DNA of 64,000 nt from positions 93,129 through 157,128 of the forward strand of contig MCFL01000058.1 of NCBI GenBank assembly GCA_002102555.1, read 5' to 3'. The stretch comes from Catenaria anguillulae PL171. Taxonomy: Eukaryota; Blastocladiomycota; Blastocladiomycetes; Blastocladiales; Catenariaceae. A program made the translations under genes and the position numbers. This document shows, in pieces, positions 35,126 through 46,848 of the stretch (the first letter of the stretch is position 1; each line of letters begins with the position of its first letter). The notes beneath the pieces were generated by a model, which saw nothing but the letters and a program-made list of their open reading frames with translations, was not told the origin of the DNA and ran no database searches.

Positions 35126-38100
35126 TTACTCATCCGACTTCTGATCGCTATTCTTGGAAAGAGCATCCAAGTACACCGATTGGTGCAGCCCGGTATCTGC
35201 CGATTGATCGATAGACAACTTGAATTCTTGACTGCTGGACTGCCTTCCGCTTGTTCCTGGGCTCAACACTGACGCCGCCGATACAAAGCTCTCATTGCTC
35301 TCAATGACGGTAAGTGGTCGACCCCTATCCTCGTTTGTGCCCCGCCTTTCGATTGAATCATACAGTAAGTGGCTCGGCCGTGCCAATGGAGGCGTTACCA
35401 CCGCAACTGAAATGAGGCTAGGCGTGCTGGGAGCTTCAACCGTGAGAGGAGGCGGGGCCATCATGACCGAGCCAAGTGACTGAACTACTGGAACTGGAAC
35501 AGAGTTTGTTGACGGGGTGCCTGAGGGTGTAGCCTCGGGGCCAGATGTAAAGACAAAGTTGATGCCAGCATCCAATGACGGTGTCGCCCTTGTGGATGGC
35601 GAGCTGGTTGCTTCCGCCGACAGTCGCATCTCAAGGCTCTTGTTTTGGCGAGGGCGGGGCATGGTTTGGCCAGTAGACACTTCGGCAATCGGACCGAGCG
35701 GCTTTGTGAATGACACGATGGAGTTGGTCCGGACTCTTTGGCGTGGACGTGAGGCGGTTTCGGCTGCGGGCTCTATGAGCACAGTTGCTGGCGGCAAGGG
35801 TGGTGTGGGGTTCGAAATGGAGTGTGTCGAGGAGGATGCAGGCGACGAGGGACTCGTCACAGTTGGCATGCGAGCAATGATTGGCGGCGCTGCAGCTGTT
35901 CCACCTGCATACCGTGACAGTACAAGTCAACAGGACTGTGTGACCAACCACACCCACAAATTAGGGGGAAAGCCGGACCGTACCGAAAAAGGACGATGCA
36001 CCTGACATAGACATGGACATGGTCGCCGCCGACGTATCAGCGGACGACATGTTCGAAAACCGACGGTCTTTTGATGCCTTCTTTAGCCAGCGGGACTTGA
36101 CGACGAATATCGCGGCATCAACAAGCTCCTCCCGCAAGGCGGCGGCGCGATCCTTGCGACGCGCGAACGGCACCTTTTTCTCGCCCTTGGACGCCTTGTT
36201 CTTGGTGCTCCTGAGTGGTATGCGCTTAAAGACCGCGGGAGGGTAGGACACGGTATTCAGGCGTGCATGATGCAGGTTGGACAGCGACTGGCGTTGTCGT
36301 TCGCAGACTAGCTCCATGACAGAGGCGCCATCGTCTGGGAATGCCTCGATAGCATAATTGAGGACGTGTTGCGGAATAACTATAACCTCACACGGGTACA
36401 AGGCGACCACCGTGCATGAGTGAGTTTGGTTGAAGAGGGTGGCCACTTCGCCGACCATTCCGCCTGGCCCGACTTCGCCCCAAACACGGCGATTATCGTC
36501 AGATAAGACGTGGGCATGTCCTTGCTTTATCTGAAAGTGGGGTCGTTGTCAGCATAACCATGAACAATGTCAGATTGTTGCGTGCTGTTGGCGAGGTGCA
36601 GTGGAAGAGCTGGAAGCATATGTACCACAAACATGGCCGTTCCGCCAGCGCCGCAAACAGTCAGTGTTTCGGCTCGCGATAGGTAGAGTTCGGTCGAATT
36701 TGCGCACAGAAATTGAACAAATGGCAACGAGCATTGAGTGAACAGCGGGCATTGCTCCAAATGGGACCCGCGCACCATGTATGTGACTTCGCTGCGAACA
36801 ATTACGGGCAAGTCGGAGAGCACGTCGTCGGTGCATATTTGGCCATGCCAATCATGCAAAATGTGTCGGTAGTAGTCAACGACACGTTGAGCTGCGTGGT
36901 GAGAGATTCGATGATACCGAAGGTATGTTCGAATACGCTGGATGGTTTGCTCGATTACTACCTTGTCACGGAGCGTATTGGAGAGGTACGAAACAAACAG
37001 CGCCTATGAACGTGTTTGATGATGACGCCGTGAATTGTTCATTCCGTGATGCCCCATGCCTGGCCAGCGTAACGTACAACGTAACCGGCAATGAGTAATG
37101 TGCCAAGTCCATTCAAAACCAGCAGTACAACCATCTCGGCAGCGCTGGAACTCCAAAACCGGCCGCGATTCAGGAACACTGCTCGTACTTGCTCGGTCAA
37201 CCCTTTCCTTCACACCGCAAATACCCATACCGAATCAACGAAACGAACCGATGATCATGTACTCGATCAAGTACGGGTATCGTTGATATGGGTTCTTCTT
37301 GAAGTAGTCACTGTATCTGGACGCAGAAAGCAAAACATTGACCAGTAACGAGAATTAGGCGGTGGTTGGTCGCCATGAATGAGAAGCTGAACCATAGGTA
37401 CAAATCAACCAGTGCTCGTTCCCTCGCCCAGCTTTGCGACTCGGATACCAACGCTTGCTCGACCAACCACCAAGCGCAAGCGCACCAATGTACTGCTTGC
37501 TGTTTTTCATGACGAACATTGAATTCATTTCCACTTGTTCTCTGGTTGGCGACGTGAATTGGAAGACGTACAATGACGAAGAGGAAGAAAACAAGCAGCG
37601 TATACTTGCGCGAGGCATTGATTGACATTTCCTTGTCCATGACTGCTCGATAATAGCGGCCCACGTGGAATATGGGAAGCACCTTGAAGTAGCGAACGAC
37701 ATACTTTGGCAGAAACGGCTTGAGGATAAACGCGAGCGGTACAGATGAAATGATGTTGTCCAGGAACTTGCTTCGCCAGTAATGCTTTCGAATAGACTTG
37801 ATGTCGGAAATGAGACGGCCATTCTCGTCAAAATACGCTTGATGCGCCGTGCAAACCATGTCGATGACAAAGATGCTGAAGAGGCCAAGCTCCCACATTG
37901 AGTAGTACGGCTGTGGAAATGGCTCGGCTTCGAATGCTATTGTCATGGGCGTTTCGGTGTACTTGCATATAGATCCAATCAGGGCAACGCGGTGGATCCA
38001 TTTGGCGAGATGCGAATCTGGCATCAGCACCGTGGTTCTAGCTTGGGAAAGTAATGAGCGCGCGTTTTCCCACCATGTCGGTCGTCTCCCGGCCGACGAG

Positions 38101-38129
38101 GAGACATCGGCCGATGGGTTTATATGCAT
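35126..38129 (-). CDS. HCN/CNG-type channel paralogue C, altered nucleotide pocket
   Basis: Seven exons (38129-37572, 37499-37402, 37316-37249, 37178-37078, 37003-36626, 36530-35984, 35904-35126) give 842 residues in frame. It has the same architecture as A and B: S2-S3 with MWELGLFSIFVIDMV, S4 YFKVLPIFHVGRYYRAVMDK, S5 end QAVHWCACAWW, then NPYQRYPYLIEY. The spliced pore loop reads YMIIVFLNRGRFWSSSAAE, again without a filter motif. An intron (37179-37248) sits inside the loop at the same place as in B. The phosphate-binding cassette is GEVATLFNQTHSCTVVA: the Glu is kept but the position of the conserved Arg is His, so cAMP/cGMP binding is doubtful. The tail is disordered. ATG 38129 (MHINPSADVSSS) is the first in-frame methionine; an upstream exon is possible. 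Confidence 0.8.
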
Positions 38130-38560
38130 TTTTGTTGAAGCTTTCTTGCTCCTCAAGGGTCGATTTCGAACTCTGTCGGTTCAAGGGGTACCGGAGTCGG
38201 AGTGGAGGTGTCGAATGCTGCGAACGCCGTGTACAGAGAGTCCGATTCAAGTCATTCAGCATGAGATTGGAAGTTTGAATTGCACCGAGTCACTCATCCG
38301 GATACTTTTTGATGTGCTTAAGCGCACGCCAAGTCGCCGATTGTGGCCTCATCGTCAAGAAGTGATTCAATTTTTGTACGCGTCTTGAATCCTGAAAGCC
38401 GCGCCACCACAGGACGAGGGCAAACGCTCAAAAGAGCCCGATAAAATACGAACAAACTCAAAAACTGTTTATGAAAATGAGAACTATGTACCAAACAGTG
38501 ATGTGCATACCAACACGGACATCCTTCTATGGAATACAGCAATAGAGTGCGAACAATAAA
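38130..38560. other. Intergenic region between channel C and kinesin-13
   Basis: About 430 bp between the start of channel C and the stop of the kinesin, both on the minus strand. It should hold the channel promoter and kinesin 3' UTR. Nothing else is visible. Confidence 0.35.
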
Positions 38561-41345
38561 TCAAGTCGGGGTTGGACCCCGCCTCAGCTCCCGAACCTTC
38601 TCCCTCACCTCGTCCAAGGTCGGTGACTTTGGTTGTCCTTGCATGTCGGAACCTTGCCATCCTCCCTCCAGCTGGATATCATTCATCTGCCGCACAACCT
38701 GCGCCATCGCCTTCAACTTGAGCAGCTTGCGCATCTTCTCGTCAATCAAAATGTCCAGCGCCGTCACGTAAACGTCGGTGTCCACAATGTCTTGCACTCG
38801 ATCCTCCATGAGCGCATGTTCTTCGCGCAATAGGTTGGTCATGGACGTGATGGTTGACCGGTGCAAGTCCATGAGGTCGTCTTCCGAGTACGTGGCCACA
38901 CGAGACCGCGGTTGCCTCTTGCTGCTGCCCGAGGCGGAGGTCGAGTCAATGGCCAGCGTGGAAGCGACGGGTGTTTTCGTGTTGTCGTATCCGCCAGCAG
39001 CGGCAAAGTTATCGTCATACGACATGACGCGCGGCGTGCTAAATCCGTGCTCGCCATCCTCGTCCGCCTCGTAGGAATCGGGACCAAGGTCCAAGATTTC
39101 GCTTTCATCAAGCGTCACGTCTGGATCTGTCACGTATCCCGCCGCCAACTCCTCGTCCGACCTTGGGTGGCTAATCACATCACTTGCCGCACCCTCAAAC
39201 TCATCATATGCCTCCTCGTCCTCTCCTTCATCCATCAAGAGCTCAGACACTGGCGGCTGCCCCATGGCCCTCTCCATTTCCCCTTCAAATCCGCCGCCCG
39301 CCATTGCTTCAATCGGACTGGGACTCATCGCGGCCAACTGCTCAATGAGCTCCTGCGCCGAAATATTCTTGCCCGCATTGCCGCCGACAACCGTGCCGCC
39401 ATGTGAATACTCCTTGACGCGATTCGCATAATGCAAACACGACAGCGTCTGCTCCACACTGACGCTGGTCGGCGCGACATTCAGCACCATGATACACCGA
39501 CTGCCCGCGCCAACGCCCGATGCAGCTGCCTCGGGCCGGAAACAGTCCCTGAGCACGCACGTGAGCTTTGAGCTGCGAAATGGTACATAGCCTGATTTCA
39601 CGTGCAGAGCGCGAATGCACTCCTTGAGTGCCAGCAGCGACTGGTTGATGGCGGCGCCTTCGCGCCGCCGGTCCGTGCTCGAGTTTGGTGTGTCGACACC
39701 ACGCTCGCTGCCCGCTAGGTCGATCAGCGACAGCATGGCTGACGAGGAGAGCGTGGCCGTGGCGGCGCCCGGGCGCGGACGAAGCTCGAGGCGGAAGATG
39801 GCGTGCGACCGAGACGACGTGTTGTTGACTTCGGTCGACCCTGTGGAGCGCGTCGACATGCCGTGGGCCATGAGCGCTTGCGTTTCGGCAAGCGACGTGA
39901 CGGGGTATTCTTGCAGGCCTTGGAAGTAGAAATTGCCGTTTTGTTCGAGAAGCTTGACTTGTTGACGGCCGTTGAGGAGATCATACACTGTTTTCGCATG
40001 CGTCAGTACGGACTTGAACGATATGCTTACTGGGGGGTCAAGTGATGGATGCATACCTCGGCCGCTGTAAATCTCGAGAAAACTGACAAACAGGTCGATT
40101 CCGGGATAGTCTTGTGCCATTTGGAATACGTGCGAGCACGCATACTGATACAGCCCAATGTTTGCTGGCGACGACACACTGGCCTTGCCACCGCCGGGAC
40201 CAAACACCGTATCTGTGTAGGTACGTAGACGCTTGCACGGTCAGCGACAGCATCTCTGTTGACTTGCCCGGAAAAAGGACAGTGCGTACGGGTCTTCCCC
40301 GAGCCCGTTGCGCCATATGCAAACAAGGACACGTTCTCTCCCTCGAACAGTTTTGGGATTGCTGGCTCGAGTGTTGTCCGGTAAATGTAATCGTTGCCCG
40401 CATCCTCGTCGTAAATCTTGTCAAACGCAAAGTGCTGAGTCGAAATGGTGTGCGACTGATCCAGCCCGACCTTTGGCTCGTGCACAAAGACAGAGGCATG
40501 TGGGTAGCAAGCCGTGGTCATGGTGACCACGTCAATCGCGCGTTTCGACAGTTCTGTGGGAAACGGCAACGGAGTGAGCACGATACGTGGCTAGTCCTAC
40601 GAGTATGGGGGGGAATGAGTGTACCTTTCTTGAGCGCCGGGCGTTTGCGCACGCACACTTGAATCGGCACGTCCCACTTGCCCATCTCAAGCACCTGCCG
40701 GTCGAGCCCTTGATCCATATCTGTTCCCACACCCTCCCCATCGGGCATGGTCCCGGACCCGCTTTTCCCCTTCCACTTTTCAATCCACTGTCTCCAAACA
40801 CCCCGAAACTTGTCAATCTGCTCCACATATTCGGAATTGGCACGATCCACCGCGTCCATGCCCGCACGCGCCGCGCGAAGCGCCTCCATTTTTGCGCGGC
40901 GGTCCTGGCGCGCTTGCTTGATGCGTTCGATTTCCGAAACGGTACTTGTCGGGACTGGCGGCACCGGTGACGATGTTGATGATGAGGTGGCTACGGCTGC
41001 GGGCGCGCGTGACGCCTTGGGCGGCTTGGACGGCGACGTGTTGTACGCTGCATCGCCAACGGCCGCATGCTGCCTGGGCGGCTTGCGCTGGCTTGCGCCG
41101 GCCGAAGAGGGACGTGTTGCTGCAGAGGGCGATGTTGACGTGGTGGCAGGGTCTTTTGGGACAGGTGCGGGAGGAGGCGAAGGCGTCGAGTGGAGCGCTT
41201 TGACACGCGATTGGCGGGCTTGGCTGGCCTTGAGCAGCGCAGAGGGAACACGGAATGCTGGGCCAGAGGGTGCCGGGTCCGTGGATGAGGATGAGGCGTC
41301 GTTAAGGAGGATGATTGATGGGTCGAGTGGCGGCGAGGACGACAT
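38561..41345 (-). CDS. Kinesin-13 (MCAK/KIF2-type) microtubule depolymerase
   Basis: Four exons (41345-40625, 40553-40290, 40212-40057, 39987-38561) give 855 residues. Kinesin-13s have an internal motor and depolymerise microtubule ends in spindles and, in flagellates, at axonemes. The motor starts near residue 230 (IQVCVRKRPALKK). It contains the P-loop GATGSGKT, switch I NNTSSRSH, switch II DLAGSE, and the family stretch LLALKECIRAL followed by VPFRSSKLTCVLRDCF. The N-terminal 230 residues are Ser/Pro-rich with a basic coiled coil before the motor, the expected neck. The loop that carries KVD in canonical family members reads VHEPKVGLDQSHT here, so that depolymerase signature is altered. 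A disordered acidic region and a C-terminal coiled coil follow. The chosen ATG (MSSSPPLDPS) is not the most upstream in frame. Confidence 0.92.
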
Positions 41346-42415
41346 GATGGATGACAACGGCAAGTGTTGTTGGTGAATGTGCAGGTGTTTGTCGCGCTGG
41401 TTCGCAGGCTTGAGACATGAGTGCGTTGGGTACATATGCACTAGACGTATGTAGTATGATCTCATGTATAGTTCCATACCGAGCCTGAGGGGTGGACAAG
41501 ATCCATTTGGTGTTCGCAATCTGGCCAGCTTTCAGCAAGCGAGGTGGTATGGTGATGGAGGACGCGTCACGCCTGACGACTCATCTCCATTCCCTTTAGC
41601 CAGCCGTGTTGAGGGACACGTTGGTAAATAAATATACCAGTTGTTGAAAGATGCTCATGAGGATTGAAAGCGCACAAAAGCTACCGTTAAAGAGACGAGT
41701 TACTTCCGGGAAGCGGGGTGACGTCGTCGTTCGGATGAATGAAAATGGTCCATGATATGAATATATTTATTTTGCGTTGTATTCGGAGAATAAAGAGTAC
41801 AAATGTCATTGGCTGACATTGAGGGCAAAGCGATACCGGCATTGTCGAGTGCACAGATGCAGTTTGTCGACATGGCGAAGAGTAATTTGGCGATCGTGAC
41901 GTGTTTGGCATGGAGGCGGGATACTGTATTGTCCTTCCAAAGAAGGACAGAGAGGAATGTAGACCGATAGGTGTATGATAATGAACATCAGGTATGACAA
42001 CAAACAAGAAGCGAAAAGAGAGGAGAAAACGAGGGAAGAGGTAACGCATGCAAAAACACATGAAGCGACAAGAAATGCCCGACAAGAAATGCCCAAAGCA
42101 GATGGAGACGACAGAGAAGGGGGGCAACTGGGGGGAGGAGAAATAAAAGGAGGAAACAAACATCCCACTGAACAGATACACGATTGACATCAACGGCAAG
42201 GGGAGTATGTGCGGGTGCAGGGTGAAAAAATAGGGCTAGGCGATGCCAGATGGAGGTACGGCAAGAATGCGTGGTAGGAAGACAGGTGAATGGGAGGAGT
42301 GAGGAAGGAATCAAGAATCCACGACGCCAGCGGAGAACAAGGTACAATGACCAAATCAAGAAATCAAAAAGGGATAGCGACATATCGGGATAACAGAAGA
42401 GTCAGCATAAAGTGC
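41346..42415. other. Intergenic region between the SIP5-like gene and kinesin-13
   Basis: About 1.07 kb. The stretch 41990-42190 is purine-rich on the plus strand (pyrimidine-rich on the transcribed minus strand), as expected for the 3' UTR of the SIP5-like gene or the kinesin leader. No gene, repeat or RNA structure is evident. Confidence 0.35.
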
Positions 42416-44338
42416 TCATGACCGGCTGGCCTGTGCCTCCGCTGCCGCCGAACTTGAGCTCGCCGCACCGGCACCACCCTCCATCACGGGCACGACCACA
42501 TTCGCCGGCACACCCGCAATTCCCTGGGCAGTCGTAGGCCCGTGCTTTTCAGACAAGAGCCCAATCGGCGTATCATCGTCCGCTGCTGCCGACGTCGTGG
42601 AAGCAGCCACAACAACGGCAGGCTGGTCCTGCTGCACCTGTGCAGCAGTCCGCTCCTCCTCCTCTTGCGCGCGCCGCTGCCGCTCTTCCTCTTCTGCCAA
42701 ACTGGCCCGCATTGCCTCCATGACCATAAGCTCTTCCAAATCTGCGCCAAGCGCACGCATGTACACGCGCTCGACTTGCCTCCGGGACAAGCCCATGGCG
42801 CTTGCAAGGATGGCGGCCGCTGCAGCCGATCCGTCGCGCGACCCGCGGCGTGCGCCACCAGGAGACCCAGAGGACAAAGAGGAGGACGCGGCCGACGGGT
42901 CGGTGGATTCGTGCAGCATGCGGCGGATCCGTGCTGCGGCAGCATCTTGGTGTTCGCGAAGGATGGCGAGCTGGTGGTCTTGTTGCAGTTGGCGGACGTA
43001 TGCAGGTCGCAGTTCGTCCGAGGACACGGGTTTGGGTGTGGCAGGTGCAGGTGATTCAGTGGCGGTTGCGGCTGGGGCGGGCGAGGACGACGAAGCATCG
43101 ACTTGGTCCATGGTTGAGGCTGTCGGTGCCGAAGTACCTGGTGATGCCAGCTCGTCTGCATTGACGGGCGGGACCGTGGCAAGTGCTGAAGTGGACTGCG
43201 ACCGGACAGTGCGGGTGTGTGTGGTCGCCGTGATTGTGAGCGAGGCCATGGACGGCGGAGAGACGGCGGCGTGAGGACTGGTGGCAACAGTGGCGGCGGC
43301 ATCGGATTCGGAAGCTCGGCGCGAGCTGGACCCGGATTCGGGAATGTCCATTGGCTTGCTGGTGGGTGCAGCTGTTGTAGGCCATGGCTCAATCAACTGT
43401 GACGAGGACTCTGGTGGTGTCGGCAGCGTCGGGGTCGCCGTTGTCGTCGCCGTTGTGGGCGACACGCACGCAAGCGTCACCGGGGTCGAGTACACGACAG
43501 AAAATGCCGGGCGGGTACAAAATGGACACGCAGCCTCGTTCCTGGCATCTGGTCGCTTGATCTGCACAAAGCATTCGGTGCAAATGGGCTGGTCGCAACA
43601 CGTGCTCTTGTTGATATTGCTCGGGTAGTAGAGGAAACAAATGGGACACTCGACGGCGCCACCAACCTTGGCCATCCATTGCTTGACGCGGTCGTCTTCA
43701 TTTTGAGGTACCTTTGCGTCCGTCCCGGGCGAAGTGGTGACGAGCAAAGGCAAGTTGTCTTCTGCCTCGTCGCGTAAATCCAGCGCTTGAGCAACCTGGC
43801 GTACTTGGTCTTCATCAATATCCTCGAGGCCCTTGTAGAAGGGAGCGAGGCGGCGAGCACGGATGACGTCGCGCACCAAATAAGGGTCGTAGTGGTGGGT
43901 GGCATGGTACAGGTCGTTGCAGGGAGCCACGTGGCCGGCGTCGACGAGTTCCGACTTGTCAATTGGCGGTTGAGGTGGGGGAGGCGACGGGAGGTGCTGG
44001 TGCTGTACGCGACGGGAAGAGGTGCGGCGGGAGGACGAGGAGGTGCTAGCATGTGACCCGTGTGACGATGAGTGGTGGTGATGGCGGCGGGTGCTTGAGG
44101 ACGAGGAGCCGGAGGTGGCGGCGTTGGACGGCGATGATGATGAAGAGAGAAAGTTGGCGACGGGGTTGTTTGAGCGGCGCCCGCCACTCGACGACGAAGA
44201 CGAGTGGCCTGGGTATCCGCCGCTGCTGGAAGGCGACCCAGAATTGGCACCACCATGGCTGCTCGCCGAAGCGCCGGCCCGAGTGCGCGAGGACGTCGAG
44301 GCGGACGAAGTGGAGGACGAGGATTGGCTGTTACCCAT
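42416..44338 (-). CDS. SIP5-like RING-finger protein
   Basis: Single exon, 640 residues from ATG 44338. The start MGNSQSSSS fits an N-myristoylation site (Gly2, Ser6) and the SIP5 family. A 115-residue Ser/Gly/His-rich region precedes a conserved segment ([20 protein letters not shown]). A RING-like zinc finger follows: [20 protein letters not shown], then [12 protein letters not shown] and [10 protein letters not shown], diagnostic of SIP5. A region with [20 protein letters not shown] and a Q/E-rich helix lies near the C-terminus. Yeast SIP5 interacts with the Snf1 kinase and the Glc7 phosphatase regulator, linking it to glucose signalling; whether that holds here is inference. The methionine-less in-frame extension upstream of 44338 is not used. 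Confidence 0.88.
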   Translation of the reverse strand: MGNSQSSSSTSSASTSSRTRAGASASSHGGANSGSPSSSGGYPGHSSSSSSGGRRSNNPVANFLSSSSSPSNAATSGSSSSSTRRHHHHSSSHGSHASTSSSSRRTSSRRVQHQHLPSPPPPQPPIDKSELVDAGHVAPCNDLYHATHHYDPYLVRDVIRARRLAPFYKGLEDIDEDQVRQVAQALDLRDEAEDNLPLLVTTSPGTDAKVPQNEDDRVKQWMAKVGGAVECPICFLYYPSNINKSTCCDQPICTECFVQIKRPDARNEAACPFCTRPAFSVVYSTPVTLACVSPTTATTTATPTLPTPPESSSQLIEPWPTTAAPTSKPMDIPESGSSSRRASESDAAATVATSPHAAVSPPSMASLTITATTHTRTVRSQSTSALATVPPVNADELASPGTSAPTASTMDQVDASSSSPAPAATATESPAPATPKPVSSDELRPAYVRQLQQDHQLAILREHQDAAAARIRRMLHESTDPSAASSSLSSGSPGGARRGSRDGSAAAAAILASAMGLSRRQVERVYMRALGADLEELMVMEAMRASLAEEEERQRRAQEEEERTAAQVQQDQPAVVVAASTTSAAADDDTPIGLLSEKHGPTTAQGIAGVPANVVVPVMEGGAGAASSSSAAAEAQASRS

Positions 44339-44802
44339 GATTGTGCCTGGGCCTGAGGGGAAGTGACGCACTGGTACTGGTGGATGCTATTGCGCAGGCT
44401 GACTTGTGTCTTTGGTCGGGCGGGCGAGGGCCATATCAATACGAATACGATGACATTGGCTCGAGTTGGCTGTGCTGTCTGAGTCTGAGTCAGCCCCGTG
44501 CTTGAAAAAGTGCCGACCGGCGACCGGCGTTGGGCGCGCATCAAAGCAAATCGCATTTCTTCTTCTCAACACAGTCAGTCAGCCTGCTGGCGATGGCGAT
44601 CCATCCATCCAGTGCGATTTACCAGTCCGTATTCCGTGCCCAGAGAGAGTACGGACCAATACTCAAGAGTGCAAAAAAGGGAACGCTCAAGTGTATCACA
44701 ATCTCATTCAATCCAACACAAATAGGCAAACAAACTAAGTCTCGCGCGTGGGGAAGCTCAAAGAACGCGGTATCACGACAAGCAAATGTACAATCTCTAC
44801 TT
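44339..44802. other. Intergenic region, no gene seen
   Basis: 464 bp between the SIP5-like start and the stop of the next minus-strand gene. No coding signal or notable element is visible. Confidence 0.35.
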
Positions 44803-46848
44803 TCAAGTTTCCCACCTCTCCCTGAGCACCTTGTGGTACGATTCCTCATACTCTCCGTGTCTCCTCCTTGGCGGCGCGGGCCCATGTGCATGCGCCGAAA
44901 CAGGACTCGTCCGCTGCTCGACCACTGGCGACAGTGGCGGCAACGGCATCTGATGGCGTCGACTTGCCACGTATCCATGATTGTCAGCCGACGGCCGCCG
45001 TTGCTGGTACTGGCTCGCAATAGGCAAATGATGGTGGTGCCTCGTCGCCGACTGCGACCGCGACCGTGGCGCCTGTCTTGTACCATACGCATCACCTGCG
45101 GGTCCTGGATCATCCATCACGATGGTCGTCCGGTCATCCCCGCCTCGAACACCTGCCTCGTCCACATCCAACCCCGTGCGTGACCGCCGCCGCACGCGAC
45201 TCGCGCCCGACGCGTGATACCGTGCGTAATCGCTCGACTGGACATGTCCGCCCACCAAGGGGCTCGCCGGCGGCGAGTACATGTCGGGTGGAATCGCCAA
45301 GTGCGAACACGACGTTGGTGGCAGTGCTTCGAGTGCTTGCTGCGAAAGTTCGGTCCCGATATTGGAGTAGGTTGCTGCGGGCGACGTCGGGTGAGGGCTC
45401 AGGTGATCGTTGCGTTGGCGCGATGGCCGCCGCGGCCGGTGCGTGTGGTGTGTTTCAATGGTCAATTGGTCACGACGCGCTGCCGTGGGGCGGGGCCCTT
45501 GATGGCCGGTTGCAAATCGCGAGCCTGTTGGCGACGATGCCACGGGCATGGGCGGGTATTGGTTGACGTGGTCAGTTGGCGACGTAATGTCAATGTACGA
45601 GCTGCGCGCAGATTGGTCGCGGCTGTGTCCGTCCTTGTGCGACCGGGCAACCGTGGGTGGCGCATAGGTTTTGGTGTACATGGTCATTGTTCTTGGCCGT
45701 GACCGGCTGCGTGACCGGCTTCGGCTGCGGTCGCGGGCTTCCTTGCTCTTCTTGTCTACGGTGGCGACTGATTTGTTGGGCGCACCGCCCGACGACGAGG
45801 ATGAGTCGGCCGTTTTACTTGTGGCGGGGAGCGTCACCTTGGCCACGCTCAGACCGTCCATCATGGGCAAGGTCTGAGTGTAGAAGATGTACCAGTCGAG
45901 CACGGTTGTGAGCTGGCCGAGCTCAACAACGTAGCCGAGCGACCATGACCGCAGGGCCGTGCGTTGCAGGAGGGTCAGGAACAAGAAGTTGATGTGCAAC
46001 ACGATTGAAAGGATGAGCGGCCACGACAGCGCCATCCACCGGGCGGGGGTAAGTTTGCGCACAGACAGGAATGTCTGCGACCAGATGTGTGATGCGACAG
46101 CTGTGCATTAGGTGGGAATGTTGACGTGTGAGTTGCAAGTGTCATCAACAAGTGCGAGAAACGATGGCAGCGTACAATAAAAGAAGCAGTTTAGGACCAC
46201 ATCTACGGCGTGCACCAGCGGTAACCCGACAGCCAAATGCAACTGCCAAAGCTGGCTCGGCCAAATGGGTGTGTTGGCAGTCAACACCTTGCGGAGCTGC
46301 GCGACAGTGGCCCTCGGGTTGGACGCCAAAAATGCGTCGCCGGCCGCTTTGCTCGCGACGCCCGCGTAAAAGAAACTCACCAGAATCACCATGGCTGCAA
46401 CCACGGCCGCAATGACCATGCCCAGCGTCATGAGTGCCCCCAGGGCCACATACTGCCCGAGAACGGCACCCGAGGCAGCAATGAGCCGGCGCCGGATCAC
46501 ATGTGCGAGCGCAATGAGGTGGAGCGTGTACCGCAGGAGCGATCGGGTCAACGAAAAGTAAATGAGGAATGACGACGCAGAGTTGTCGAGAAACAGGATA
46601 AAGAGTGTGTCGAGGCAAGTCAAGATCCGGTTGAGGACCAAGACCCAAAAGCAGACGAGATCCGTTGAGGTGGTGGTGATTGGGTTGGCGGGCGTCCGGA
46701 TGGCACGGTAGATGGCTGGAAGAAGGCACACGGAGGCAATATGGAGGACTGGGTCGACGAGGAGGTCGACAAGTGATCGTGATGGAACCACGGGAAACGA
46801 GGCGGTCAACGGTTGACTGTCCGGGAGCGCCAGAGTCAAGGGGGCCAA
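44803..46848 (-). CDS. Polytopic membrane protein with RS-rich cytosolic tail
   Basis: Two exons in view: up to 46848-46150 and 46074-44803, joined by a 75-bp intron that restores the frame (SFLAL-TFLSVRKL). About seven hydrophobic segments can be marked, including LVCFWVLVLNRILTCLDTLF, SSFLIYFSLTRSLLRYTLHL, a long one around LGALMTLGMVIAAVVAAMVI, LHLAVGLPLVHAVDVVLNCF and ALSWPLILSIVLHINFLFL. The last ~330 residues are hydrophilic, with an Arg-Ser repeat (RDRSRSRSRSRSRP) and His-rich patches. The family is not recognised; a receptor-like seven-helix protein with a long regulated tail is possible. No ATG lies in frame before the first segments, so a first exon must lie upstream of 46848 or a base is missing. 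The start given is only the edge of the supported frame. Confidence 0.55.

Noticed and set aside
33227-38156. A fourth channel gene in the cluster
   Set aside because: When exons are joined by frame, all S1-S5, pore, linker and nucleotide-domain pieces are used up by three genes.
26800-41519. Upstream TTG or GTG starts for several genes (for example 26800, 31607, 38156, 44371)
   Set aside because: Nuclear genes of fungi rarely use them; the first ATG in frame or an unseen upstream exon is preferred.
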